Assembly (NCBI RefSeq): GCF_024758725.1
Contig: NZ_CP096972.1
Span: 664,001 to 728,000 of the forward strand
Length of the DNA: 64,000 nucleotides
Direction: 5' to 3'
Origin: Sphingomonas sp. SUN039
Lineage (GTDB): Bacteria; Pseudomonadota; Alphaproteobacteria; Sphingomonadales; Sphingomonadaceae
Shown here in pieces: positions 1 to 8,473 of the stretch. Within the stretch, counting starts at the first letter, position 1. Every line of letters begins with the position of its first letter. Below the pieces are notes generated by a model. That model was not told the DNA's origin. It made no database searches and was given only the letters and a program-made list of their open reading frames with translations. The translations under genes were made by a program, and so were the position numbers.

Positions 1-96
1 GGCGGCAAGCACATCCAGATCGCCAAGCGACCGCACGCCTTTACGCCGCGCTACTTCCTCGCGGGTGGTCGCGCAGATTTCGTCGAGCTTGTTCAT
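1..96 (-). CDS. trpC: Indole-3-glycerol phosphate synthase, N-terminal fragment
   Basis: Only the first 32 codons lie inside the window; the gene continues beyond base 1. The translation opens [15 protein letters not shown] and continues with ARRKG, which is the usual amino end of TrpC, the enzyme that closes the indole ring from carboxyphenylamino-deoxyribulose phosphate in tryptophan synthesis. Its ATG overlaps the TGA of trpD in an ATGA junction, so it should be translationally coupled as the last visible gene of the trp run. The call rests on this short piece plus its position after trpD. Confidence 0.85.
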   Translation of the reverse strand, partial: MNKLDEICATTREEVARRKGVRSLGDLDVLAA

Positions 97-1070
97 CGAT
101 ACGCGATCCAGCAGTCGAGCAGAGTGTTGGCAAGGCCCCGGTCGATGACCTCACCGGCTTCCTCGATCCCCTCGCGCCAATCGTGGGCGTGCCCCGCCAC
201 GATCAGCGCGCCCGCGGCGTTGAAAAGGACAGCGTCGCGATACGCGCCGACCTCCCCCAGCAGCATCCGGCGCAGGGCCGCTGCGTTATACGCGGCATCG
301 CCGCCGCGCAGGGCGACGAGCGGGTGGCGGGAGAGGCCGACGTCCTCGGGGGTGATGTCGACGGGTAGCTGGCCAAGGCGCAGGACCGTGCTGGTCCCGC
401 CGACAGACAGTTCGTCGAGCGGCTCGTGCCCTGCCACCAGCATCGCATCCGCCATACCGAGCAAGTTCAGTGCTTCGGCATAAACCGGCAGAAAGTCGGG
501 CCGGGCGACACCGATCAGCTGGCGCGTCACGCGCGCTGGGTTGCACGCCGGGCCGGTCAGGTTGAAAATCGTGCGCCGCTGGATCGATTTGCGGATCGGC
601 GCAAGGCGGGCGAGCGCGGGGTGGTGATTCTGCGCGAACAGGAACGCGATGCCGAGGTCGGCCAGCGTTGCTTCCGCCGTCGCTGCCGCACGGTCGAGAT
701 CGAGGCCGAGTGCCTCGAGTGTGTCCGCGCCGCCAGCCTGCGACGACGCTGCGCGGTTGCCGTGCTTGGCGACCGGTACGCCGCACGCCGCGACGACAAT
801 GGCGACGGCGGTCGAGACGTTGACGCTGTTCGACATGTCGCCGCCGGTGCCGCAGACGTCGATGGCGTCGGCAGGTGCGGCGACTGGGATCATCCGCGCG
901 CGTATGGCAGTGATGGCGGCGGCGATTTCGACCGCGGTTTCATCGCGCAGCGACATGGCGAGCAGGAAATCGCGGATCGCGTCGTCGCTGGCTGCGCCGT
1001 CGAGCATCGCCTCGAACGCCGCGCTGGCGTCCTCCGCCGAAAGCGGCGCGCTGGCATCGGGAAGTGTCAT
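93..1070 (-). CDS. trpD: Anthranilate phosphoribosyltransferase
   Basis: A 325-residue protein of normal family length that transfers phosphoribose from PRPP to anthranilate, the second step of tryptophan synthesis in the cytoplasm. The glycine-rich PRPP-binding motif CGTGGD is at residues 73-78, and the KHGNRA motif follows at about 98. The helical N-terminal domain precedes both. The start ATG overlaps the trpG stop and the stop overlaps the trpC start, both as ATGA, which fixes the start and implies one polycistronic message ppiD-trpE-trpG-trpD-trpC. Confidence 0.97.
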   Translation of the reverse strand: MTLPDASAPLSAEDASAAFEAMLDGAASDDAIRDFLLAMSLRDETAVEIAAAITAIRARMIPVAAPADAIDVCGTGGDMSNSVNVSTAVAIVVAACGVPVAKHGNRAASSQAGGADTLEALGLDLDRAAATAEATLADLGIAFLFAQNHHPALARLAPIRKSIQRRTIFNLTGPACNPARVTRQLIGVARPDFLPVYAEALNLLGMADAMLVAGHEPLDELSVGGTSTVLRLGQLPVDITPEDVGLSRHPLVALRGGDAAYNAAALRRMLLGEVGAYRDAVLFNAAGALIVAGHAHDWREGIEEAGEVIDRGLANTLLDCWIAYR

Positions 1071-1651
1071 GCCCGCGCCGCGACTTTCAAGCCCGCGAGC
1101 GTCATGAAGTTGGCAAGCATCGCATGGCCGTGTTCGGTGGCGATGCTTTCGGGGTGAAACTGGACGCTGTGGATGGGGAGCGTCGCATGACGGAAGGCCA
1201 TGACATGACCGTCATCGCTGGTCGCGTTGACGATGAGGTCCGACGGAATGTCATCGACCACGAGCGAATGATAGCGTGTTGCCGTGAAGGGGGAGGGCAG
1301 CCCCGCGAACAGCCCGGTCCCGTCGTGCGTCACGGCGCTGGTCTTGCCGTGCATCAATCCGCCGCGCACGACCCTGCCGCCGAAATGCTGGCCGATGGCC
1401 TGATGCCCAAGACACACGCCGAGCAGGGGGCGCGCAGCTTCGGCACAGGCCGCGACCAGATCGAGCGAAATCCCGGCTTCGTTCGGGGTGCACGGCCCCG
1501 GCGAGATCAGGAACGCTTCCGCGCCGCTCGACATCGCCTGCCCGACGCCGATGGCATCGTTGCGAACGACCTCGACCTCGGCCCCCAGCTCCATCAGATA
1601 ATGGACGAGGTTCCAGGTGAAGCTGTCATAATTGTCGATGACGAGAATCAC
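1067..1651 (-). CDS. trpG: Anthranilate synthase glutamine amidotransferase subunit
   Basis: A 194-residue class I glutamine amidotransferase that supplies ammonia to TrpE. The nucleophile is C80 in GVCLGHQ, and the His-Glu pair of the triad is H166 and E168 in FHPES. It begins [12 protein letters not shown], typical of TrpG/PabA. The start is GTG, overlapping the trpE stop as GTGA; the end overlaps trpD as ATGA. Adjacency to trpE and trpD argues for a tryptophan role, although in some bacteria one subunit also serves PabB, and that cannot be excluded here. Confidence 0.96.
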   Translation of the reverse strand: MILVIDNYDSFTWNLVHYLMELGAEVEVVRNDAIGVGQAMSSGAEAFLISPGPCTPNEAGISLDLVAACAEAARPLLGVCLGHQAIGQHFGGRVVRGGLMHGKTSAVTHDGTGLFAGLPSPFTATRYHSLVVDDIPSDLIVNATSDDGHVMAFRHATLPIHSVQFHPESIATEHGHAMLANFMTLAGLKVAARA

Positions 1652-3180
1652 TGGCCGTACCCTGCTTCACTGGCGACACGAACCGCTTCGCGCGCGGCAG
1701 CCATGAGCGCCCCAGCCTTCGCCTCGCACTCGCGTTGTTCGTAGTCGGGGTTCGAATCCGCCACAATGCCCGCACCGGCCTGCACGTGCATGACACCGTC
1801 TTTCACCACGGCGGTGCGGAGGACGATGCAGCTGTCCATGCTGCCGTCGGGGCTGAAATAGCCGACGCCACCCGCATAGGCCCCGCGCGTTTCGGGTTCG
1901 AGCTCGGCGATGATCTCGCAGGCGCGGACCTTGGGCGCGCCGCTGACCGTGCCTGCCGGGAACCCCGCGAACAAGGCGTCGAGCGCGTCCTTGGCGGGCG
2001 AGAGCTTTCCGACCACGTTCGAGACGATGTGCATGACATGGCTGTAGAATTCGACAGTGTAGCTGTCGGTGACGGTGACGCTGCCTGCGGTCGCGACGCG
2101 CCCGACATCGTTGCGGCCGAGGTCGAGCAGCATCAAATGCTCGGCGCGTTCCTTGGGGTCGGCGAGCAGGCTTGCGCGGTTTTCGGCGTCCTCGACGGCG
2201 GTCTTGCCGCGCGGACGCGTGCCAGCGATCGGGCGGATCGTGACCTCGTCGTCGCGGACGCGGACGAGGATTTCGGGACTGGACCCCGTCAGCGAAAAGC
2301 CGGGCAGATCGAGGTGATAGAGGAACGGCGACGGATTGATCCGCCGCAGCGCGCGGTAGAGATCGAACGGGGGCAGGGTGAAGGGCAGAGTGAAGCGCTG
2401 GGCGAGGACGACCTGAAAAATGTCGCCGGCGGAAATATACTCCTTCGCGCGGGCGACCATCGCGGCGTAGCGACCGGGGGGGAGGACAGGCGTCGCCTCG
2501 GCGGAGGCCGAGGCCGCTGTCGATGGAGTACGCCCGTTCGTGGCGGCCCCGGCCTCCGCCGGGGCGACGTAGGGCTGGGCAATCCGCGCGATAGTCGCTT
2601 CGATCCGCTCGACCGCGTCGTCCAGCCGCCCGCCCGGCCATACTGGCGCGACCACGAACAGACGGTCCGCCAGCCGGTCGAACACCAGCACCACCGTCGG
2701 CCGCACGAACATCATGTCAGGCAGGTTCAGCGGGTTTGCGGGGGGACGCGGCAAATCCTCGACCAACCCGACCGTCTCGTAACCGAAATAGCCGACGAGG
2801 CAGGCGAGTGCGCGCGGAAGGCCCTCGGGCACGTCGATGCGGCACGTCGCGACCAGCGACCGCAGCGCGTCGAGCGTCGTCTCGGCGAGCGGCTCAAAGG
2901 CGTTGCGGTCGGTCAGCCAGTGGCGGTTGACCTCGGCAGCGGCCCCCTGCGCGCGGAACACCAGATCCGGGGCAAGGCCGATCAGGCTGTAGCGCCCGCG
3001 CACGGCACCGCCCTCCACTGATTCGAGCAGGAAATCGCCACGCCCGGACTCGATCAGCTTGAGCGCTGCCGAGACCGGGGTCTCGGTATCGGCAATCATA
3101 TCGCGCCAGACGAGCGCGGGTTTGCCCGCTGCGAGCAATTGCGCCGCCGCCGCGTCGCGCGCAGCGACGTCGGGGCTCAT
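1648..3180 (-). CDS. trpE: Anthranilate synthase component I
   Basis: A 510-residue chorismate-utilising enzyme that makes anthranilate with TrpG. The N-terminal anthranilate-synthase domain spans about 30-190 and the chorismate-binding domain about 235-500. In the latter, [23 protein letters not shown] and the C-terminal [13 protein letters not shown] segment are visible. The start ATG overlaps the upstream ppiD-like stop as ATGA. Odd feature: residues about 204-230, between the two domains, are encoded by a large inverted repeat (2491-2569) and read as an Ala-rich, low-complexity linker. This looks like a repeat element inserted in frame without destroying the enzyme. Confidence 0.97.
   Translation of the reverse strand: MSPDVAARDAAAAQLLAAGKPALVWRDMIADTETPVSAALKLIESGRGDFLLESVEGGAVRGRYSLIGLAPDLVFRAQGAAAEVNRHWLTDRNAFEPLAETTLDALRSLVATCRIDVPEGLPRALACLVGYFGYETVGLVEDLPRPPANPLNLPDMMFVRPTVVLVFDRLADRLFVVAPVWPGGRLDDAVERIEATIARIAQPYVAPAEAGAATNGRTPSTAASASAEATPVLPPGRYAAMVARAKEYISAGDIFQVVLAQRFTLPFTLPPFDLYRALRRINPSPFLYHLDLPGFSLTGSSPEILVRVRDDEVTIRPIAGTRPRGKTAVEDAENRASLLADPKERAEHLMLLDLGRNDVGRVATAGSVTVTDSYTVEFYSHVMHIVSNVVGKLSPAKDALDALFAGFPAGTVSGAPKVRACEIIAELEPETRGAYAGGVGYFSPDGSMDSCIVLRTAVVKDGVMHVQAGAGIVADSNPDYEQRECEAKAGALMAAAREAVRVASEAGYGQ
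2491..2569. repeat. Palindromic element inserted in frame within trpE
   Basis: Arms 2491-2517 and 2543-2569 are 27-base inverted repeats with two mismatches, around a 25-base loop. The arm core is GGCGGAGGCC. It falls in the linker between the two TrpE domains and keeps the reading frame. The peptide APAEAG that it encodes is of the type produced when sphingomonad intergenic palindromes are read through. Confidence 0.85.
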
Positions 3181-5108
3181 CGAGCGCCGCTGCCCGTCAG
3201 CGAAGCCTTGAGCTTGGCGAGCCCGGCATCGCTTTTGGTCGCGCCCACTTCGGCGCGGACCGCCTTGGCGAACTGTTCGACATATTCGTCACCGATGGCG
3301 CCCGACAGCTGCTGCTGCGTCGCCTGGATCAGGCCGGGTGCCGTCCGCGCATCGCCGGCGACGATCTTGTCGACATAGACGACATACCAGCCCTGCTTGC
3401 CCTCGACTTGCAGGGTGCGCGCGCGCTTTTCGGGCATCGCGAACATCATCGCGAGCGGCGGGGGAGCTTTGCCCTGCGCCTGAGCGAGTTCGAGGCGGCG
3501 CGCACCGGCGGGCTGCGCCGGGGGCAAAGCGACCCCGACCGATTGCAGCGCCGTGCCCAGCGGCGTGCCCGCATTGACCGCAGCAACGATCTTGTCGGCA
3601 GCAATCTTGGCAGCCTTCGATCCTTTGTCGACCTGGACATCGGCGACGACCATCGCGCGCACTTCGGCCAAGGGCTTGGGCGCGGCGGGCACTTTGCGGT
3701 CGAGCTTCCACAGGACATAGCCCGCGTCTCCGGCGAGCGTGGCAACCGCCGGATCGTCGTCAGGCTCGGCACGGAACGCATCGGTCAGAAATGCCGCAAC
3801 TTCGGGCGCCGCCCGGTAACCCGGCACGTCGAACGATGTCCCGCCGCCGGTCAGCGCAGGTGTCGTCTCCACGGTCAGTGCGTATTTCTTGACGAGTTCA
3901 TCGAAGGTGACGTTGTTGCCCGCGTCATCCTCCATCTGGACGATCAGGTCGGCAATCGCGCGCTTTTCCTTTTGTTCGGTGATTTCGGCCGCAAGCTTGG
4001 CGCGCACCGCCGACAGCGGCGTCGCGGCAATCCCCTGGACCGCATCGACGCGCACGACATGGAAGCCCAGCCCCGATCGTTCGACGGCGGCGAAATCTCC
4101 CTTGGCGGCGGCAAAGGCGGAGTCGGCGACGCGTGCGCCGGTCAATTGCGCAAAGGCTGTCTTGTCGGTCGAGGCCACCGTCAGCGGCTCGCGCTGCACC
4201 GACTTTGCCGCGTCGGCAATCGACATGCCGCCCCTGACCTTGTTCAGCAGGTCGTTGGCCTGCGCCTGGGTCGGCACGATGATCTGGGTAAAGGCCCGCT
4301 TGTCACGCGCGGCATAGCTGGCGTCGGCGGCATAGGCGCTCTGGATTTCGGCATCGGTCGCGACCGATTTGGCGGTCACGCGCGATTTGTCGAAACGTGC
4401 ATAGCGGACGACGCGCCGCTCCGGCAGCGTGTAGCGGGCAATGTTGCGCTGATAGAAGGTCTGCAATTCGGTGTCGGTCGGGGCGGTCTTGGGCTCGAAT
4501 GCCTTGCTCGGCACCACTGCGACCTGTCCGCTGCGGCTTTCGAGCAGTAGCGACGCGTACGGCAGGATCAGCTTTTCGGGCACCCGCGCCGCGCCTGCTG
4601 CCGGGATCGCCAGCATCTTGGTCAGTGCCTCGCGCGCGAAATCGTCGCGGACCACTTTCTCGCTCAGTTTCCGCTGCGCCAGCACTTGCGCGAAGGTCGT
4701 CTGGTCGAACCGGCCGGTCGGGCCGTAAAAGGCGGGAATGCTGGAGATCGCGCCATCGACCAGCTTTTTGCTCGCGACCATGCCCTGCTGCGCGGCAAAG
4801 ATTTCGAGCGCGCGGCCGGTTATCGTCAGATCGACGGTTTTCTCGACACCGCCGCCGGCCACGAACTGGCTCATGTCCATTTCGGGATTGCGCCGTCGTT
4901 CGCCTTCGAGCTGGTTCTGGACGCGACGGGCGAGTTCGCCCTCGTCGATGTCCTTGCCACCGACCGTCGCAACCGCGCTGCTGCTGACGCCGGGCAGGCC
5001 GAAACCGCTCTTGCCCTCATAGAGCGTGACCACGAACGCAATCAGGATCAGCGCGAAGATGCCGATGCCGATGGGGGATTTGGAGAAACGACGGAAAAAA
5101 CCGAGCAT
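3177..5108 (-). CDS. PpiD/SurA-like periplasmic peptidyl-prolyl isomerase
   Basis: About 643 residues. The chosen ATG at 5108 gives MLGFFRRFSKSPIG followed by one hydrophobic membrane segment (about residues 14-32), the PpiD layout of a membrane anchor with a periplasmic foldase. A SurA-type N-terminal region, a parvulin-like region (about 250-360, FTQIIVPTQAQANDLL to FHVVRVD) and a long C-terminal arm follow. An AAGG ribosome-binding site sits about 8 bases upstream; a longer upstream start lacks the signal layout. Known relatives help outer-membrane and secreted proteins fold. The stop overlaps trpE as ATGA, tying envelope folding to the trp genes on one transcript. Confidence 0.88.
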   Translation of the reverse strand: MLGFFRRFSKSPIGIGIFALILIAFVVTLYEGKSGFGLPGVSSSAVATVGGKDIDEGELARRVQNQLEGERRRNPEMDMSQFVAGGGVEKTVDLTITGRALEIFAAQQGMVASKKLVDGAISSIPAFYGPTGRFDQTTFAQVLAQRKLSEKVVRDDFAREALTKMLAIPAAGAARVPEKLILPYASLLLESRSGQVAVVPSKAFEPKTAPTDTELQTFYQRNIARYTLPERRVVRYARFDKSRVTAKSVATDAEIQSAYAADASYAARDKRAFTQIIVPTQAQANDLLNKVRGGMSIADAAKSVQREPLTVASTDKTAFAQLTGARVADSAFAAAKGDFAAVERSGLGFHVVRVDAVQGIAATPLSAVRAKLAAEITEQKEKRAIADLIVQMEDDAGNNVTFDELVKKYALTVETTPALTGGGTSFDVPGYRAAPEVAAFLTDAFRAEPDDDPAVATLAGDAGYVLWKLDRKVPAAPKPLAEVRAMVVADVQVDKGSKAAKIAADKIVAAVNAGTPLGTALQSVGVALPPAQPAGARRLELAQAQGKAPPPLAMMFAMPEKRARTLQVEGKQGWYVVYVDKIVAGDARTAPGLIQATQQQLSGAIGDEYVEQFAKAVRAEVGATKSDAGLAKLKASLTGSGAR

Positions 5109-5152
5109 GATTGGACCTTGAGCGCGTGGAAATGTCCCCATAGAGGCGCGGC

Positions 5153-5863
5153 ATGACACTTCGCAAGCTGATCGCTGGAAACTGGAAAATGCACGGCAGC
5201 CTGTCCGTGCTGACCGAGATCGACACTATTGCCGCAGCCGCCAAGGGGCGCGACGTCGATGTGGCGATCTGCCCGCCGTTTACGCTAATTGCGCGTGCAA
5301 CCGGACGCGGTGTCGCTATCGGCGCGCAGGATTGTCATGCCGCCGCAAAGGGCGCGCACACCGGCTGTGTGTCGGCGGCGATGCTAGTCGAGGCGGGGGC
5401 GGCATATTGCATTGTCGGCCATAGCGAGCGGCGCGCGGACAATTTTGAGACCGACGCCGACGTGAAGGCCAAGGCCGATGCGGTGATCGGAGCGGGCATG
5501 ACAGCGATCTTGTGCGTAGGCGAGACTGTCGAACAGCGTCGAGCAGGGCAGGCCGTGGAAGTGGTAGAGGCTCAACTGGCGGGGTCGCTGCCCGCGTCGC
5601 GCGACAACCTTGCCATCGCTTATGAACCCGTCTGGGCCATCGGCACAGGCCTTGTCCCGTCCAACGCCGACGTTGCCGAGATGCATGCCGCGATCCGTGC
5701 TGTCGTCGGGCCGGACGTCCGCATTCTCTATGGCGGGTCGGTCAAGCCGTCGAATGCTGCGGAACTGCTGCATGTCGCCAATGTCGACGGCGCGCTGGTC
5801 GGCGGGGCTAGCCTGACCGCAGCGGATTTCGTGCCGATTATCGAGGCGGTCTCAGTCAGATAA
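5153..5863 (+). CDS. tpiA: Triosephosphate isomerase
   Basis: A 236-residue glycolytic enzyme that interconverts dihydroxyacetone phosphate and glyceraldehyde 3-phosphate. Catalytic K12 is in AGNWKMHGS, the electrophile H90 in IVGHSER and the base E158 in AYEPVWAIGTG. The phosphate-binding YGGSVKPSN is near the end. It is a little shorter than E. coli TpiA (about 255) but all catalytic motifs are present. It diverges from the ppiD-trp operon, with only 44 bases between the two starts, so both promoters must lie in or overlap this gap. Confidence 0.98.
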   Translation: MTLRKLIAGNWKMHGSLSVLTEIDTIAAAAKGRDVDVAICPPFTLIARATGRGVAIGAQDCHAAAKGAHTGCVSAAMLVEAGAAYCIVGHSERRADNFETDADVKAKADAVIGAGMTAILCVGETVEQRRAGQAVEVVEAQLAGSLPASRDNLAIAYEPVWAIGTGLVPSNADVAEMHAAIRAVVGPDVRILYGGSVKPSNAAELLHVANVDGALVGGASLTAADFVPIIEAVSVR

Positions 5864-5865
5864 TA

Positions 5866-6018
5866 CTCCTCCCCAGCGTAGCGCAGGGGAGGTGCCCGAA
5901 GGGCGGATGGGCCGCCGCGTCCAGCGGCGGGACGCCCCCGCCGCAACAGTGCCGCTCGCTCCGCTCGCGCCCCTCCGGCGCTGTCGCGCCACCTCCCCTG
6001 CGCTGCGCTGGGGAGGAA
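5866..6018. repeat. Intergenic composite palindromic element between tpiA and secG
   Basis: Outer arms at about 5867-5894 and 5990-6017 are inverted copies differing at one base, with core CAGCGCAGGGGAGG. The inside is GC-rich and holds further small palindromes. It begins two bases after the tpiA stop and fills most of the gap to secG; the rest (6019-6094) should carry the secG leader. It may act as a terminator or RNA-stability element, which is inference. Confidence 0.8.
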
Positions 6019-6094
6019 TTGGTGGTGGCGGTTGTAACAACCGTCCCACGCCGCTATCTGCGCGCCTCTTTCCCGTTTCAGAATAGACCATCCC

Positions 6095-6667
6095 ATGCTC
6101 ACCTTCCTCCTTGTCGTCCAGGCGATCGTCGCCGTACTGCTTGTCGGCGTCATCCTGATGCAGCAGTCGGAGGGCGGTGGCCTTGGCATGGGCGGGAGTC
6201 CGACCGGCCTTATGTCGGCGCGCGGTGCCGCCGATTTCCTGACGCGCGCGACGACGATCCTGGCAACCCTGTTTATCGGGCTGTCGATCCTGCACGCTGT
6301 GCTTGCGACGCGGACGGGTGCCGGGGTCTCGACCATCGATACGTCGCTGGCCCGGCCACAAGCCCCCGCGGCACCCGCGCCCGAACCGACTGTCCCGGTG
6401 GCGGGTGCGCCGGCACCGGTGACCACTGCGCCTGCACCGCTGACGACCGCGCCAGCGCCGGTCGCGGTACCGATGGCGACGGCGAAGCCCAAGGTGGAGC
6501 CGCGTCCCGAGCGCACGACGCGCCCCGCAGCACGCACCGAAACACCGCGCGCTGCCACGGTGACGCCGCCGCCGGTTACTTCGACCGTGACGCCGTCGAT
6601 TCCGAAAGCCGCCCCGTCGACCGCGCCCGCTCCGACGACCCAGGGTCCGCCCGCCAACAGCAACTAA
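6095..6667 (+). CDS. secG: Preprotein translocase subunit SecG with long Pro/Ala tail
   Basis: A 190-residue protein. Residues 1-75 match SecG: a first membrane helix (FLLVVQAIVAVLLVGVILMQ), the conserved glycine-rich GGGLGMGGS loop, the LTRATTIL motif and a second helix. SecG assists SecYE in moving preproteins across the inner membrane. From about residue 88 it carries a roughly 100-residue tail of Pro, Ala, Thr and Val with basic patches, unusually long because many SecG proteins end near 75-110 residues. The gene lies between tpiA and pyrG. Confidence 0.93.
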   Translation: MLTFLLVVQAIVAVLLVGVILMQQSEGGGLGMGGSPTGLMSARGAADFLTRATTILATLFIGLSILHAVLATRTGAGVSTIDTSLARPQAPAAPAPEPTVPVAGAPAPVTTAPAPLTTAPAPVAVPMATAKPKVEPRPERTTRPAARTETPRAATVTPPPVTSTVTPSIPKAAPSTAPAPTTQGPPANSN

Positions 6668-6731
6668 TTTCGGTCCGCGCGGATTCGCTGCCTTGCCCTT
6701 TGCGGGCCGGGCAGGTTAAGCGCATCCTCCC

Positions 6732-8366
6732 ATGGCGCGGTTCATTTTTATCACCGGCGGCGTGGTTTCCTCGCTTGGCAAAGGGCTGATGGCGGCATCG
6801 CTTGCGGCACTCCTGCAAGCGCGCGGCTACCGTGTCTGCATCCGGAAATTCGATCCTTATCTGAACGTCGATCCGGGCACGATGTCGCCGTACCAGCACG
6901 GCGAAGTCTATGTGACCGATGACGGGGCGGAGACCGATCTCGACCTCGGCCATTACGAGCGCTTCACCGGCGTCGCGTCGCGCCAGTCGGACAATGTGAC
7001 GAGCGGTCGCATCTATCAGCAGATCATCCAGCGCGAGCGGCGCGGCGATTATCTGGGGGCAACTGTGCAGGTGATCCCGCACGTCACCGATGCGATCAAG
7101 GCGTTTGCGCGCGCGGAAACCGATGATGTCGATTTCGTACTGTGCGAGATCGGCGGGACAGTGGGCGATATCGAATCGCTGCCCTTCATCGAGGCGATCC
7201 GGCAACTCCGCAACGATCTCGGACGTGGAAACAGCGTCTCGGTCCACCTGACGCTGGTCCCCTATATCGCAGCGGCAGGCGAGCTGAAAACCAAGCCGAC
7301 GCAGCACAGCGTTCGCGAACTGGCGGCGCTTGGCGTCCAGCCCGATGTGCTGGTGTGTCGCAGCGAACAACCGCTACCCGACAGCGACCGTGCCAAAATC
7401 GCGCTGTTCTGCAACGTCCGCAAGGAAGCGGTGATTTCCGCCCTCGACGCCAAGACGATCTATGCGGTGCCGCTGCAATACCACCGCGAGGGCCTCGACG
7501 AGGAAGTGCTGCGCGCTTTCGGGATCGAGCCGACCGCCGATCCCGATCTGTCGCGCTGGTCCGAAATCGAGGACCGGCTGGCGAACCCCGAGGGCGAAGT
7601 CACTGTCGGCGTCGTCGGCAAATATGTCGGCCTGCCCGACGCGTATAAGTCGCTCAACGAGGCACTGGTGCACGGCGGTATCGCCAACCGGGTCAAGGTG
7701 AAGGTCGAATGGATCGATGCCGAGCTGTTCGAACAGCCCGACAGCGACGTCGCCGCGCGGCTGGAGCCGCTGCACGCCATCCTCGTCCCCGGCGCCTTTG
7801 GTGAACGCGGCGCGGAAGGGAAGATCGCCAGCGTCCGCTTTGCCCGCGAGCGCGAAATCCCCTATTTCGGTATCTGTTTCGGGATGCAGATGGCGTGCAT
7901 CGAGGGTGCGCGGAATGTCGCCGGTATTGCAAAGGCCAGCTCGACCGAGTTCGGCCCGACCGACGAACCGGTGGTCGGCATCATCACCGAGTGGATGAGC
8001 GCCGAAGGCGTGCAGAAGCGCGAATCGGGCGGCGATCTCGGCGGCACGATGCGGCTCGGGGCGTACGGGGCCAAGCTCGGCGGCAATAGTGTGGTCGCGG
8101 GCGTGTACGGCGACACGGAGATCAGCGAACGCCACCGCCACCGCTGGGAAGTCAACACGGCGTACAAGGAACGGCTGGAAGCGGGCGGCCTCGTTTTCAG
8201 CGGCATGTCGCCCGACGGGATGCTCCCCGAAATCGTCGAGCGGCCCGACCATCCGTGGTTCGTCGGCGTGCAGTTCCATCCCGAGCTGAAGTCGAAACCC
8301 TTCGACCCGCATCCGTTGTTCGCGAGCTTCATTCAGGCAGCGGTGAAACAGAGCCGATTGGTCTGA
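6732..8366 (+). CDS. pyrG: CTP synthase
   Basis: A 544-residue enzyme that converts UTP to CTP using glutamine ammonia. The N-terminal synthetase domain begins with the ATP-binding [13 protein letters not shown]. The C-terminal class I amidotransferase domain carries the nucleophile cysteine in FGICFGMQ (near residue 380) and the QFHPELKS His-Glu pair. Length matches the family (E. coli 545). In many alphaproteobacteria pyrG lies next to secG, as here; only 64 bases separate them, so co-transcription is likely. Confidence 0.98.
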   Translation: MARFIFITGGVVSSLGKGLMAASLAALLQARGYRVCIRKFDPYLNVDPGTMSPYQHGEVYVTDDGAETDLDLGHYERFTGVASRQSDNVTSGRIYQQIIQRERRGDYLGATVQVIPHVTDAIKAFARAETDDVDFVLCEIGGTVGDIESLPFIEAIRQLRNDLGRGNSVSVHLTLVPYIAAAGELKTKPTQHSVRELAALGVQPDVLVCRSEQPLPDSDRAKIALFCNVRKEAVISALDAKTIYAVPLQYHREGLDEEVLRAFGIEPTADPDLSRWSEIEDRLANPEGEVTVGVVGKYVGLPDAYKSLNEALVHGGIANRVKVKVEWIDAELFEQPDSDVAARLEPLHAILVPGAFGERGAEGKIASVRFAREREIPYFGICFGMQMACIEGARNVAGIAKASSTEFGPTDEPVVGIITEWMSAEGVQKRESGGDLGGTMRLGAYGAKLGGNSVVAGVYGDTEISERHRHRWEVNTAYKERLEAGGLVFSGMSPDGMLPEIVERPDHPWFVGVQFHPELKSKPFDPHPLFASFIQAAVKQSRLV

Positions 8367-8473
8367 CCGACACCGCTGTCATGCGGCTCCGGCTTTCAGC
8401 GCCACAAGTTTTGCTCGTTTCCTAATTCCGATAGTTTCAGTGGAGTATCGACCTACCCCATGAGGAGTCGTCG

